Under the pieces are notes generated by a model, which saw nothing but the letters and a program-made list of their open reading frames with translations, was not told where the DNA came from and searched no databases. Made by a program: the position numbers and the translations under genes. A stretch of DNA of 64,000 bases from Halorubrum aidingense JCM 13560 (GTDB taxonomy: Archaea; Halobacteriota; Halobacteria; Halobacteriales; Haloferacaceae): NCBI RefSeq assembly GCF_000336995.1, contig NZ_AOJI01000026.1:46056-110055 (forward strand). The letters run 5' to 3'. Shown here one piece after another: positions 7,418 to 16,197 of the stretch (the first letter of the stretch is position 1; each line of letters starts with the position of its first letter).

Positions 7418-9663
7418 TGGACTCGCACCGCGCCGCGTTCGTCGCCGAGGCGGAGGAGGGCATCACCGATCTCAACAACGCCCTGCTCGCGCTCGAGGCG
7501 GACCCGGAGGACGCCGCGGCGATGGACGACGTGTTCCGCGTCGCCCACACGCTGAAAGGGAACGCCGCGGCGATGGGCTACGAGGACGTCTCCTCGTTCG
7601 GCCACGCGCTGGAGGACCTGTTGGACGCGGTCCGACAGGGCGAGCGGGAGGTGACGCCGGAGCTGATGGACCTGCTCTTCGAGGGCGTCGACACCGTCGA
7701 GGCGATGGTCGCGGAGATCGCCGACAGCGGCGACGTGACCACGGACCCGTCCGACCTCGAACGCCGACTGCGCGCGATGGAGGAGGACGGCATCGAGGGC
7801 GGTGCAAGCGACGAGAGCACCGCTGGCGACGATGAGACCGCGAGCGACGAGAGCGGTGAGAGAGGCGAGGGAGGCGAGATCGAGGGCGGCGGCGCTGACG
7901 ACGGTGGCGCCGCCGGCGAGACCGCACGTTCCGTCCCCGACCTCCCCGACGCGGCCGCCGACCTCGACGCGCCCGTCGTGTACGCGGCCGTCACGATCGG
8001 CGAGACGGCGATGGCCGGCGTCGACGCCGCGCTCGTGTTACAGGCGCTCGACGGCCAGTTCGACGGCCACGTCACCGACCCGGCTCCGGACGCGCTAGAG
8101 GACGGCGAGTACGACGAGGGGTTCGACGCCTTCGTCGCCGCCGCCGACCCCGCCGTCGTCGCCGAGGGACTCGGCGCACTCACGCAGGTCGAGGCGGTGG
8201 AGACGGCGGTCGTCGGCGACGGGGAGGCCGACAGCGACGCGGCAGAAGCGACCGATAACGACGCGACGAATCCGGAGGGCGATGTGGCTGAGGCGACGGA
8301 CGGTGACACGGTGGAAGCGGACGACACGGCGGAGGCAGACGGTGACACGGCGGAGGCGGGCGACGCGGGTTCCCGCTCGGGGTCCAGTTCCGGCTCCGCC
8401 GACCGCGACGAGATCAAGTCGATCCGGGTCGACGTCGACCAGGTCGACGAGCTGTACGGGCTCGTCGAGCAGCTGGTGACGAGCCGGATCAAGCTCCGGC
8501 GGGAGCTGGCGGAATCGAACGTCCAGTCGGACGCGCTAGACGAGCTCGACAAGCTCGCGTCCAGCCTGCAGGACACGGCGATGGACATGCGGCTCATCCC
8601 GTTCTCGCAGGTGTCGGACTCGTTCCCGCGGCTCGTTCGCGACATCTCGCGCGACCTCGACAAACAGATCGCCTTCGAGATCGAGGGCGACGACGTGGAG
8701 CTCGACCGGACGATCCTGACGGAGATGCGCGACCCGCTCGTGCACGTCCTCCGAAACGCGGTCGATCACGGCATCGAGTCGCCGGCGGAGCGCGAGGCCG
8801 CCGGCAAGGACCCGACCGGTCGCGTCCGGCTCCGCGCCGAGCGCGAACGCGATCACGTCATCATCGAGGTCGTCGACGACGGCGGCGGGCTCGACGCCGA
8901 CCAGCTTCGCGAGAAGGCCGTCGACGAGGGCGTCAAGAGCCGCGAGGCGGTCGAAGCGATGTCGGACGACGAGGCGTACGACCTCGTGTTCCACCCCGGC
9001 TTCTCCACCGCGGAGGAGGTCACGGACGTCTCCGGCCGCGGGGTCGGAATGGACGTGGTCCGGACGACCGCCCGCGACCTCGACGGCTCGGTCGCCGTCG
9101 AGAGCGACCCGGGTGAAGGGACCACGGTTCGGTTCCGGCTCCCGGTCACCGTCGCCATCGTGAAGGTGATGTTCGTCGACGTCGGCGGCACGGAGTACGG
9201 CATCCCGATCAAATCGATCGCCGAGGTCGCCCGCGCGAACGACGTCGAGGAGGTCCACGGCGACGAGATCGTCCGACACGAGGACGACCTGTACCCCGTG
9301 ATCCGACTGAGCGAGCGGCTCGCCGACAGCGGTGCGGTGGCGGCCGGATCGGGCGCGAGCGGGTCGACGGCTAACGCGGGCGAACCGGTCGCCGACGCCA
9401 CCGAACCGACGGCCGACACCACCGAACCGACGGCCGACGCCGGCTCCGCGTCGACCGACGGCGGCGTCGACGGCGACGGGATGCTCGTCCGCATCCGCGA
9501 GGAGACGCGGCAGGTCGCGCTCCACTGCGACGCCGTCCTCGATCAGGAGGAGGTCGTGGTGAAACCGCTCGACGGGCCGCTGTCGGGGACGCCGGGGCTC
9601 AGCGGAACGGCCGTCCTCGGCGACGGCGACGTGGTGGCCGTCCTCGACGTGGTGAGCCTATGA
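7417..9663 (+). CDS. cheA: CheA taxis sensor histidine kinase
   Basis: A 748-residue CheA. The P1 domain holds the phospho-accepting His44 in VAHTLKGN. A P2-like region follows (about 185-270), then an acidic low-complexity linker (about 270-325), the dimerisation helices from about 335 and the ATP-binding domain with N box LRNAVDHGIE and G boxes DDGGGLD and GRGVGMDVV. The C-terminal CheW-like domain is split by a Ser/Ala/Thr-rich insertion of about 45 residues. The kinase phosphorylates CheB and a CheY, but no cheY lies in this window. Overlaps cheB by one base (ATG within TGATG) and cheR by four (ATGA). Confidence 0.94.
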   Translation: MDSHRAAFVAEAEEGITDLNNALLALEADPEDAAAMDDVFRVAHTLKGNAAAMGYEDVSSFGHALEDLLDAVRQGEREVTPELMDLLFEGVDTVEAMVAEIADSGDVTTDPSDLERRLRAMEEDGIEGGASDESTAGDDETASDESGERGEGGEIEGGGADDGGAAGETARSVPDLPDAAADLDAPVVYAAVTIGETAMAGVDAALVLQALDGQFDGHVTDPAPDALEDGEYDEGFDAFVAAADPAVVAEGLGALTQVEAVETAVVGDGEADSDAAEATDNDATNPEGDVAEATDGDTVEADDTAEADGDTAEAGDAGSRSGSSSGSADRDEIKSIRVDVDQVDELYGLVEQLVTSRIKLRRELAESNVQSDALDELDKLASSLQDTAMDMRLIPFSQVSDSFPRLVRDISRDLDKQIAFEIEGDDVELDRTILTEMRDPLVHVLRNAVDHGIESPAEREAAGKDPTGRVRLRAERERDHVIIEVVDDGGGLDADQLREKAVDEGVKSREAVEAMSDDEAYDLVFHPGFSTAEEVTDVSGRGVGMDVVRTTARDLDGSVAVESDPGEGTTVRFRLPVTVAIVKVMFVDVGGTEYGIPIKSIAEVARANDVEEVHGDEIVRHEDDLYPVIRLSERLADSGAVAAGSGASGSTANAGEPVADATEPTADTTEPTADAGSASTDGGVDGDGMLVRIREETRQVALHCDAVLDQEEVVVKPLDGPLSGTPGLSGTAVLGDGDVVAVLDVVSL

Positions 9664-10475
9664 CCAGAGACACCGAGACGGAGACCGCCTTCGAGGGCGT
9701 CCTCCGGCAGATAGACGACACCGTCCCGTTCGAGCCGGGGTACTACAACGAGTCGTACCTCGACCGGCGGATCACCGCCCGGATGCGCCGCCGCGACACC
9801 GAGTCGCACACGGAGTACGAGCGGCTGCTTCGCGAGGACGACGGCGAACGGCAGGCGCTGATGGACGCGCTCACGATCAACGTGACGGAGTTCTTCCGCA
9901 ACCCGGAGATGTGGGACGTGCTCCGCGGCGTGCTCCGCGAGCGGACCGCAGAGCAGCGGCGCGTCCGCGTCTGGTCGGCGCCGTCCGCGGACGGCCGGGA
10001 GCCGTACTCGGTCGCCATGCTCGCGTGCGACGACCCCGAGATAGACGAGTCGCGCGTCGAGGTGCTCGGCTCGGACATCAGCGAGGAGGCGCTCGATAAC
10101 GCCCGCGACGGTGTCTACCACACCACCCGGACGACGGACATCGCGGCGGAGCTCGAACCGCTCTCGGACCCCGACCGGTACGTCGAACGCGACGAGGACG
10201 CGTTCCGCGTCCGACGAGAGGTCCAGCGGCTCGTCGACTTCGAGACGCACGACCTCATCCGCGACGGCGCGCGCGATCCCTTCGACGTGGTGTTGTGTCG
10301 CAACCTCCTCATCTACATCGACGTCGACCACAAGGGCGCGCTGTTCGACACGTTGGAGGCGTCGCTGGCCGACGACGGCGTGCTCGTGCTCGGGATGACC
10401 GAGAGCGTCCCGCCGGACCGCACGGACCGGTACGAGGCGATCGACAAGCGCCGGCGGGTGTTCCGGAGGGCCTGA
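9660..10475 (+). CDS. cheR: CheR chemoreceptor methyltransferase
   Basis: A 271-residue S-adenosylmethionine-dependent enzyme that methylates glutamates of Htr transducers and opposes CheB. The N-terminal helical domain contains YLDRRITARMRRRDT and ALTINVTEFFRN; the C-terminal Rossmann domain contains ILGSDIS-like VLGSDISEEAL and the strand DVVLCRNLLIYID. The SAM loop reads WSAPSADGREPYS, where most CheR proteins have a Gly-Cys after WSA, so this loop is divergent. The gene overlaps cheA by four bases and the next gene by one, so the five genes are one operon. Confidence 0.93.
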   Translation: MTRDTETETAFEGVLRQIDDTVPFEPGYYNESYLDRRITARMRRRDTESHTEYERLLREDDGERQALMDALTINVTEFFRNPEMWDVLRGVLRERTAEQRRVRVWSAPSADGREPYSVAMLACDDPEIDESRVEVLGSDISEEALDNARDGVYHTTRTTDIAAELEPLSDPDRYVERDEDAFRVRREVQRLVDFETHDLIRDGARDPFDVVLCRNLLIYIDVDHKGALFDTLEASLADDGVLVLGMTESVPPDRTDRYEAIDKRRRVFRRA

Positions 10476-11683
10476 TGTCGCTATATCAGCACGCGCGGGA
10501 CGGCAACGTCGAACGGCTCAGAGACGCGCTCGGCAGCGACAGCGCCGCGGTGCGGAAACGCGCCGTCGAGTTCCTCGGCGAACTCGGTGACGTCGACGAG
10601 CAGGCGACCATCGACGGCCTCCTGCGGGCGGCGACGACCGACGACGACCCGGAGGTCCGCGGGGCTGCCGTCGACGCGCTCGACGAGATCGGCGAGGCAG
10701 CGCTCGAACAGCTCCTCGCCGAACTCACCGGAACCAGCGGCTCGGAGGCGGAGTGGGTCACCGCCCGCAAGTTCGCCCGCGCGCTGCAGGCCGACCGACC
10801 GGAGCTCCGGATGGCGGCCGCGCGGGCCCTCGGGCGGCTCGACGACGCGAGCGGGCTCCAACACCTCGTGAAGGCGCTCTCGGACGAGGACCCGCGGGTC
10901 CGGCTCCGGGCGTGTGAGGCCTGCGGAACCTTCGCGGACCCCCGGGCGGTCCCCGGGCTGACCGAGCGATTGGACGACGAGCCCCGCGTCAAGCGGGCCG
11001 CGGCGAACGCGCTGGGAAGCATCGGCACCGACGGGGCGCTGGCGCCCCTGCTCGATCTCCTCGGCGATTCCGACGAGTCGATCCGCCGTATCGCCGCCGG
11101 TGCGCTCGGGAAGGCGAACAACCCGGAGCCGGTCGAGCCGCTGGCGCGGGCGCTCGGCGACGAGAGCGCGGTCGTCCGCAACGCCGCCGTCTACTCGATC
11201 ATCGAGCTGCTCTCGAACGTGCCGACCCAGCACAGCCACGCGGTGCGTGACCGCGTCGTCTCCGAGCTGAAGGCGGCCGACGACGACACCGTGGTCGAGC
11301 CCCTAGTCGAGATCCTCACCGAGGGACAGCAGTCCCGCCAGCGGCGGAACGCGGCGTGGATCCTCGGGCGTATCGCCGAGCCGCAGTCGGCGCTCGCGGT
11401 TGAGGCGCTCGCGGACGCGCTCGCGGACGACGACCCCCAAACTGCCCAGTTCGCGGCCACGAGCCTCAAGAGCCTCGGCGGGCCGGTCGTCGAGGACCGG
11501 CTCCTCGACCGAGTCGGAACGGAGCACCCCGAGGACGCGCGAGCGAAGGCGGTGTTCGTGCTCGGACAGATCGGCGGCCAAGAGTCGCTGAACCGGCTCG
11601 AATCGTTCACCGACGACGACAGCACGGCAGTCAGAAAGCGCGTGTTCTCGGCGGTGTCCAAGCTCCGAGCGGGGGGACCCTAA
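10475..11683 (+). CDS. HEAT-repeat taxis protein (OE2401F-like)
   Basis: A 402-residue protein of PBS-lyase HEAT-like repeats, each about 30 residues (for example VRKRAVEFLGELGD, VRGAAVDALDEIGE, VRLRACEACGTFAD, VKRAAANALGSIG, IRRIAAGALGKANN). It starts on the ATG overlapping the cheR stop. In Halobacterium salinarum the HEAT protein OE2401F, next to cheF genes, interacts with the Che system and the archaellum; order and repeat type match here, immediately before cheF. It is probably a scaffold in the cytoplasm between CheY/CheF and the motor. The role is by homology and synteny. Confidence 0.85.
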   Translation: MSLYQHARDGNVERLRDALGSDSAAVRKRAVEFLGELGDVDEQATIDGLLRAATTDDDPEVRGAAVDALDEIGEAALEQLLAELTGTSGSEAEWVTARKFARALQADRPELRMAAARALGRLDDASGLQHLVKALSDEDPRVRLRACEACGTFADPRAVPGLTERLDDEPRVKRAAANALGSIGTDGALAPLLDLLGDSDESIRRIAAGALGKANNPEPVEPLARALGDESAVVRNAAVYSIIELLSNVPTQHSHAVRDRVVSELKAADDDTVVEPLVEILTEGQQSRQRRNAAWILGRIAEPQSALAVEALADALADDDPQTAQFAATSLKSLGGPVVEDRLLDRVGTEHPEDARAKAVFVLGQIGGQESLNRLESFTDDDSTAVRKRVFSAVSKLRAGGP

Positions 11684-12556
11684 ATGAGCGACAACCAGGG
11701 CGAGTACAAGATCACCGACACGCAGGGGCGATTCGCGGTCGCCGTCCGCGACGGCCGAAAGATGAACGACGTCTCGTGGACCACCGGGCGCGTGCTCCTC
11801 TCGAACCGGCGGCTGATCCTCGCGGGCAACGACGGGAAGCGAACGGTCCCGCTCTCGAAGCTCCGCGGGCTCGGCGGCCGCCACGACGCCAACCAGTCGG
11901 TCGCGCGCGTTTCGAACTACGTGAGTTTCGACCTCGGCGACCAGGTGCTGCTCGTCGCGGCGGCGGAACACGAGGAGTTCGAACGCGACGTGTACCGGGC
12001 GCTGCTCGACCAGCGGACGGTGATGGCGAAACACCCCGCGATCGAGGGAGGCGTGGTACAGGACACCCAGTGGGAGCAAGCGCGCGTGAAGATCGACGAA
12101 AACGGCCTCAACGCGGCGTTGGAAAGCGGCGCGTTCGTGAAGTTCGACCTCGACGACATCAGCGGACTCGACGCCGCCAAACGCACCGTCAGCGGCGAGA
12201 AGAAACCCGTGATCGAGGTGTCGCACACCGACGACGAGGGGACGAGCATCGAGACGCACATCGCCGGGGATCCGAGTCGGATGCGCTTCGTCGAGGCGTG
12301 GCTCCACAAGGGCGAAGAGCGGAGCTCCACCAACGTCGACCTGTCCAGCCGCGATCGGGAGGTGTTGATGGCGCTGTACTCGGGCGTCTCCCCGTTCGAG
12401 ATCCCGTCGTTCCTCGGGATGGACGTCGACGACGTCGAGAAGACGTTCGAGCGGCTCGTCGACCTCGAAGTGGTCGAAGAGGTGCGGATCCGCCGCGAGG
12501 TGGCGCTGAACTCTCGCGGGCGCAACATCGCCAGCGAGGCGATGAACGAACAGTAG
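11684..12556 (+). CDS. cheF: CheF archaeal taxis adaptor
   Basis: A 290-residue CheF (DUF439) protein that starts directly after the stop of the HEAT gene (TAA then ATG). CheF is the archaea-specific link between CheY and the archaellum motor. The N-terminal part (1-180) is a beta-rich domain with RVLLSNRRLILAG; the C-terminal 70 residues (from DREVLMALYSGVSPF) read like a winged helix and end in ASEAMNEQ. Only one cheF copy is in this cluster, while Halobacterium has two. It is the last gene of the che operon; the next gene has its own promoter. Confidence 0.9.
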   Translation: MSDNQGEYKITDTQGRFAVAVRDGRKMNDVSWTTGRVLLSNRRLILAGNDGKRTVPLSKLRGLGGRHDANQSVARVSNYVSFDLGDQVLLVAAAEHEEFERDVYRALLDQRTVMAKHPAIEGGVVQDTQWEQARVKIDENGLNAALESGAFVKFDLDDISGLDAAKRTVSGEKKPVIEVSHTDDEGTSIETHIAGDPSRMRFVEAWLHKGEERSSTNVDLSSRDREVLMALYSGVSPFEIPSFLGMDVDDVEKTFERLVDLEVVEEVRIRREVALNSRGRNIASEAMNEQ

Positions 12557-12610
12557 CCGGGTCGCCGTCGCGTTCGTCTCGGTGTCCCGAAGGCGCCGAC
12601 GCCGTCGACC

Positions 12611-12620
12611 CATATTTAAG
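12611..12620 (+). promoter_or_regulatory. TATA box of the HAD phosphatase operon
   Basis: The sequence catatttaag ends 25 bp before the ATG at 12645 and separates this transcript from the che operon. Confidence 0.65.
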
Positions 12621-12644
12621 TCGCCGCCCGACCGAGGTGACGAC

Positions 12645-13358
12645 ATGAGCTACGAGGCGGTCTTTTTCGACCTCGACAACACCTTGTACCCGTACTCGCC
12701 CTGCAACGAGGCGGGAAAACGGGCGGCGCTCGCGGCGTTCCGCGAGCACGGGTACGACATGGATCGGGAGACGTTCGACGAGCTGTACGCGACCGGACGC
12801 CGAGAGGCGAAACGCGAGGTCAGACACACCGCGGCGTCCCACGAGCGAGTGATCTACTTCAAGCGGGCGCTCCGAAACCACGCCGACGTTCACGACGCCG
12901 CGGCCGCGCTCGCGGTCGGCGAGGCGTACTGGGACGGCTACATGGACGAGATGTCGCTCTGTGACGGGGTCGAGGGAGTCCTCACCGCGCTCTCCGAGGC
13001 GGACACGTCGGTCGCGATCGTCACGAACCTCGTCACTCGCGTCCAGTTGGAGAAGCTCACGCGGCTGGGGATCGACGCGCACGTCGACCGGCTCGTCACC
13101 TCCGAGGAGGTCGGCCGCGAGAAGCCGAGCGCGGTCCCGTTCACGACGGCGCTCGCGGCGCTCGACCTCCGCCCGAGTGAGGTCCTCGTGGTCGGCGACA
13201 ACGCGGAGGCGGACATCGCGGGCGCGAACGCGCTCGGGATCGACACGGCCCTGTTCGTCGCCGACGGCGACGCGCCGGCGGACGACGAGCTTCGCGACTC
13301 ACAGCGGCCCGACTATCGGCTGAGCGAGTTCGCCGACCTGACGGAGGTGGCGGTATGA
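12645..13358 (+). CDS. HAD-family phosphatase, probable RuBP phosphatase
   Basis: A 237-residue HAD hydrolase. Motif I is FFDLDNTLY (residues 6-14) with both catalytic Asp; motif II Thr is in AIVTNL; motif III Lys in GREKPS; motif IV in [13 protein letters not shown]. The next gene starts inside its stop (GTATGA), so the two are translationally coupled. The neighbours are a class II aldolase, ribose-1,5-bisphosphate isomerase and a PfkB kinase. In haloarchaea such a HAD enzyme removes one phosphate from ribulose-1,5-bisphosphate to give ribulose-1-phosphate in the non-carboxylating pentose bisphosphate pathway. The substrate is inferred from context; a general sugar phosphatase remains possible. 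Confidence 0.82.
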   Translation: MSYEAVFFDLDNTLYPYSPCNEAGKRAALAAFREHGYDMDRETFDELYATGRREAKREVRHTAASHERVIYFKRALRNHADVHDAAAALAVGEAYWDGYMDEMSLCDGVEGVLTALSEADTSVAIVTNLVTRVQLEKLTRLGIDAHVDRLVTSEEVGREKPSAVPFTTALAALDLRPSEVLVVGDNAEADIAGANALGIDTALFVADGDAPADDELRDSQRPDYRLSEFADLTEVAV

Positions 13359-14041
13359 GCGACGGCGGCGGCGACAGCGGCGGCAATCCGGACCTGCTGC
13401 GAGACGCCCGCGAGGCGGTCGTCGAGTACGCGCCCGCGCTCGCCGACCTGACGCCCGGGCGCACCGGCAACCTCAGCGTCCGCGACGGCGACGCGGTCGC
13501 GGTCACTCCGACGGGCGTCCCCTACGACTCCTTCGACGCCGTCGACGTGCCGGTCGTCGCCCTCGACGGCGAGCGGCTGGCGGGGCGGATGGCGCCGTCG
13601 AGCGAGGTGCCGATGCACACGGGCATTTATAAACACGACCGGCCGGGCGCGATCGTCCACACCCACTCGCCGTGGGCGACGACGATGGCGACGCTCCACC
13701 GGGCGCTCCCGCCCGTCCACTACATGATCGCCGCCGTCGGTCGGACGGTCCCGCTCGCCGATTACGCGCCGTACGGCACCGAGGAGTTGGCCGCGAACGT
13801 GGTCGCCGCGATGGCGGAGGCCGACTCCGACGCCGCGATCCTCGCGAACCACGGGCTCGTCGTCACCGGCCCCGACGTCGAGACGGCGGTCGAGAACACC
13901 CACCACGTCGAGGACCTCTGTCGGCTCTATCTCCGGGCGTCGTCCGTCGGCGAGCCCCACGTCCTCACCGACGAGCAGATGGCGACCGTCGAGGAGCGCT
14001 TCGAGAGCTACGGGCAACAGCCGGACGCTGACGGCGGGTAA
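13355..14041 (+). CDS. Class II aldolase, probable ribulose-1-phosphate aldolase
   Basis: A 228-residue class II aldolase/adducin-family protein, start overlapping the HAD gene by four bases. The zinc-binding histidines are visible in [10 protein letters not shown] and in NTHHVEDLC, and the SSEVPMH stretch carries the acidic residue. Members cleave sugar-1-phosphates into dihydroxyacetone phosphate and an aldehyde. With the flanking genes the likely substrate is ribulose-1-phosphate, giving DHAP and glycolaldehyde. Fuculose-phosphate aldolase annotation by similarity alone would be less consistent with the neighbours. Confidence 0.83.
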   Translation: MSDGGGDSGGNPDLLRDAREAVVEYAPALADLTPGRTGNLSVRDGDAVAVTPTGVPYDSFDAVDVPVVALDGERLAGRMAPSSEVPMHTGIYKHDRPGAIVHTHSPWATTMATLHRALPPVHYMIAAVGRTVPLADYAPYGTEELAANVVAAMAEADSDAAILANHGLVVTGPDVETAVENTHHVEDLCRLYLRASSVGEPHVLTDEQMATVEERFESYGQQPDADGG

Positions 14042-14096
14042 CCGGCGGCATCTCGCCGGATCGACTCCACCTCCCGCTTCCCCACCCATCGCCCGG

Positions 14097-14109
14097 TTTT
14101 ATAAATACC
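14097..14109 (+). promoter_or_regulatory. TATA box of the R15P isomerase gene
   Basis: The sequence ttttataaatacc ends 20 bp before the ATG at 14130. It shows that the isomerase and kinase have their own transcript start besides any read-through from the aldolase. Confidence 0.7.
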
Positions 14110-14129
14110 GCGGCGGCTACGGGATCGGT

Positions 14130-15101
14130 ATGACCGAGCACGAGCCGGCGGCCGCGGTGCGGGAGACCGCCGACGAGATCGCGACCATGGAGATCCGCGG
14201 GGCGGCGACCATCGCCTCGGCGGCCGCCGAGGCGCTCGCCGAACAGGCCCGCGCGGCCGCGGCGGAGGGGCCGACCGCGAGCGACCCCGAGGCCTTCCGG
14301 GCGTCGATGCGCGCGGCGGGGCGGACCCTGCGCGAGACGCGCCCGACCGCCGTCTCGCTGCCGAACGCGCTCAGGTACGTCCTCCAGCGGATGGACGGCG
14401 AGGGGGTCGACGACCTGCGCCGGAACGTCGTCGACGCGAGCGAGGCGTTCGTCCGCCAGCTCGACCGCGCCCAAGACGACCTCGGACAGGTCGGCGCGAA
14501 CCGCCTCGCCGACGGCGACACGGTGATGACGCACTGCCACTCGACGGACGCGCTCGCGTGCATCGAGGCCGCCGTCGACCAGGGGAAGTCGATATCCGCG
14601 GTCGTCAAAGAGACGCGCCCGCGTCAGCAGGGGCACATCACCGCCGAACAGCTGCGCGACATCGGGGTCCCGGTCACGCTCATCGTCGACTCTGCGGCGC
14701 GTCGGTACCTCGACGAAGTCGACCACGTCGTCGTCGGCGCCGACTCCATCGCGGCCGACGGCGGGGTGATCAACAAGATCGGCACCTCGGGGCTCGCCGT
14801 CAACGCCCGCGAGCGCGGCGTGCCGATCATGACCGCGGCACAGACGATCAAGCTTCACCCGGAGACGCTGACGGGCCACACCGTCGAGATCGAGATGCGC
14901 GACGAGACCGAGGTCATCTCCCCCGACGACCGCGAAGCGATCGGCGAGATCGCCGTCGAGAACCCGGCGTTCGACGTGACGCCGCCGCGATACATGGACG
15001 CGATCGTCACGGAACACGGCCAGTTCCCGCCCGAGAGCATCGTGACGCTGATGCGGGAGCTGTTCGGCGAGGGCGCCGAAGAGCCGTGGGCCGAGCCATG
15101 A
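14130..15101 (+). CDS. Ribose-1,5-bisphosphate isomerase
   Basis: A 323-residue member of the eIF2B alpha/beta/delta-like isomerase family (COG1184). It converts ribose-1,5-bisphosphate to ribulose-1,5-bisphosphate in the cytoplasm. Visible signatures are THCHSTDAL near 134, VKETRPRQQGH, the catalytic Asp in VVVGADSIAADGG and the INKIGTSG loop. The family is often misannotated as a translation factor subunit. No Rubisco is visible in the window, which fits the non-carboxylating route with the HAD phosphatase and aldolase upstream. The stop overlaps the start of the kinase gene by four bases. Confidence 0.88.
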   Translation: MTEHEPAAAVRETADEIATMEIRGAATIASAAAEALAEQARAAAAEGPTASDPEAFRASMRAAGRTLRETRPTAVSLPNALRYVLQRMDGEGVDDLRRNVVDASEAFVRQLDRAQDDLGQVGANRLADGDTVMTHCHSTDALACIEAAVDQGKSISAVVKETRPRQQGHITAEQLRDIGVPVTLIVDSAARRYLDEVDHVVVGADSIAADGGVINKIGTSGLAVNARERGVPIMTAAQTIKLHPETLTGHTVEIEMRDETEVISPDDREAIGEIAVENPAFDVTPPRYMDAIVTEHGQFPPESIVTLMRELFGEGAEEPWAEP

Positions 15102-16180
15102 GCGAGGGGGAGTCGCCGGACGGGGGTTCGGACCGCGCTCCCGACTCGGACGCGGATCACGCCCCTGACCCGGACGCGGATCACGCACCTGACCCGGACC
15201 CGGACCTCGCGCCCGAGGAGTCCAGCCGCGTCCCGAAGGTGATCTCGGCGGGCCACATCAACTGGGACGTGACGATCCACGTCGAGGAGCTGCCGGAGCC
15301 GGACGGCGAGACGCGGATCGAGCGGCTCGAACAGTCCGGCGGAGGCAGCGCCGCGAACGTCGCGGTCGGACTCGTCGACTTGGGCGGCCAGTCGGTCGTC
15401 TACGGGAGCGTCGGCGGCGACGAGTCGGGCGCGCTCGCGCTCCGCGAGCTCGCGAGCGCCGGGGTCGACCCCGGGCAGGTGCTCGTGGACGCGGACGAGC
15501 CGACGTCGGTGAAGTACGTGATCGTCGACGGCGGCGGCGAGCTGCTCATGCTGGCGAACGACGGGGCCAACGAGTCGTTCACGGCGGCCGAACTCGACCG
15601 CGATACGCTGGCGGCGGCCGACCACCTCCACCTCACCGGCCAGCAGCCGGAGACGGCGGCCGCGCTGGCGACGGCCGCGGGCGAGGCGGGCGCGACCCGC
15701 AGCTTCGACCCCGGCCGACGCGTCGGCGACCGCGAGTTCGACGCCGCGCTCCACGCGACCGACGTGCTCTTTTTAAATGCCCGCGAGGCGAACGCGCTCG
15801 CCGACGCGACCGACATCGACCCGTGGGAGCCGGACGACCGCGTCGTCGCGATCAAACTCGGGAGCGAGGGCGCGACGGTCCGGACGCCCCACGGCGACGT
15901 GTCGCACCCCGGGTTCGGCGTCGATCCGGTCGACACGGCCGGCGCCGGCGACGCGTTCGCGGCCGGATTCCTCGGCGCCGCGCTGCGCGAGCCCGAGATC
16001 ACCGGCGACGGGTTCTCGCACGACCCTCGCGATTATCAGGTCCCCCTGCTCGTCGGCAACGCCTGCGGCGCGATCGCGGCCGAGACCGTGACCGCCCGGA
16101 CGTCCCTCTCGTGGGACCGGATCCGGGAGACGATGGGCGATTCGCCCGAGTCGGATCTGCTGATCGAGATCCGGGTCTGA
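15098..16180 (+). CDS. PfkB-family kinase, probable ribose-1-phosphate kinase
   Basis: A 360-residue ribokinase-like enzyme. Residues 1-45 are an acidic extension with three copies of DADHAPDP-like repeats. The catalytic domain shows the substrate loop QSGGGSAANVAVGL near 85 and the C-terminal PfkB signature DTAGAGDAFAAGF with the catalytic Asp, near 282-294. ATGA overlap with the isomerase gene means tight coupling. In this setting it probably phosphorylates ribose-1-phosphate to ribose-1,5-bisphosphate, feeding the upstream gene's product. Another sugar or nucleoside substrate is possible. Confidence 0.82.
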   Translation: MSEGESPDGGSDRAPDSDADHAPDPDADHAPDPDPDLAPEESSRVPKVISAGHINWDVTIHVEELPEPDGETRIERLEQSGGGSAANVAVGLVDLGGQSVVYGSVGGDESGALALRELASAGVDPGQVLVDADEPTSVKYVIVDGGGELLMLANDGANESFTAAELDRDTLAAADHLHLTGQQPETAAALATAAGEAGATRSFDPGRRVGDREFDAALHATDVLFLNAREANALADATDIDPWEPDDRVVAIKLGSEGATVRTPHGDVSHPGFGVDPVDTAGAGDAFAAGFLGAALREPEITGDGFSHDPRDYQVPLLVGNACGAIAAETVTARTSLSWDRIRETMGDSPESDLLIEIRV

Positions 16181-16197
16181 TCGCCGCTCGCGGTGTC

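Noticed and set aside
12189..13082. A 297-residue minus-strand frame across cheF and the HAD gene
   Set aside because: Shadow frame; both plus-strand genes are well supported and no promoter or domain supports it.
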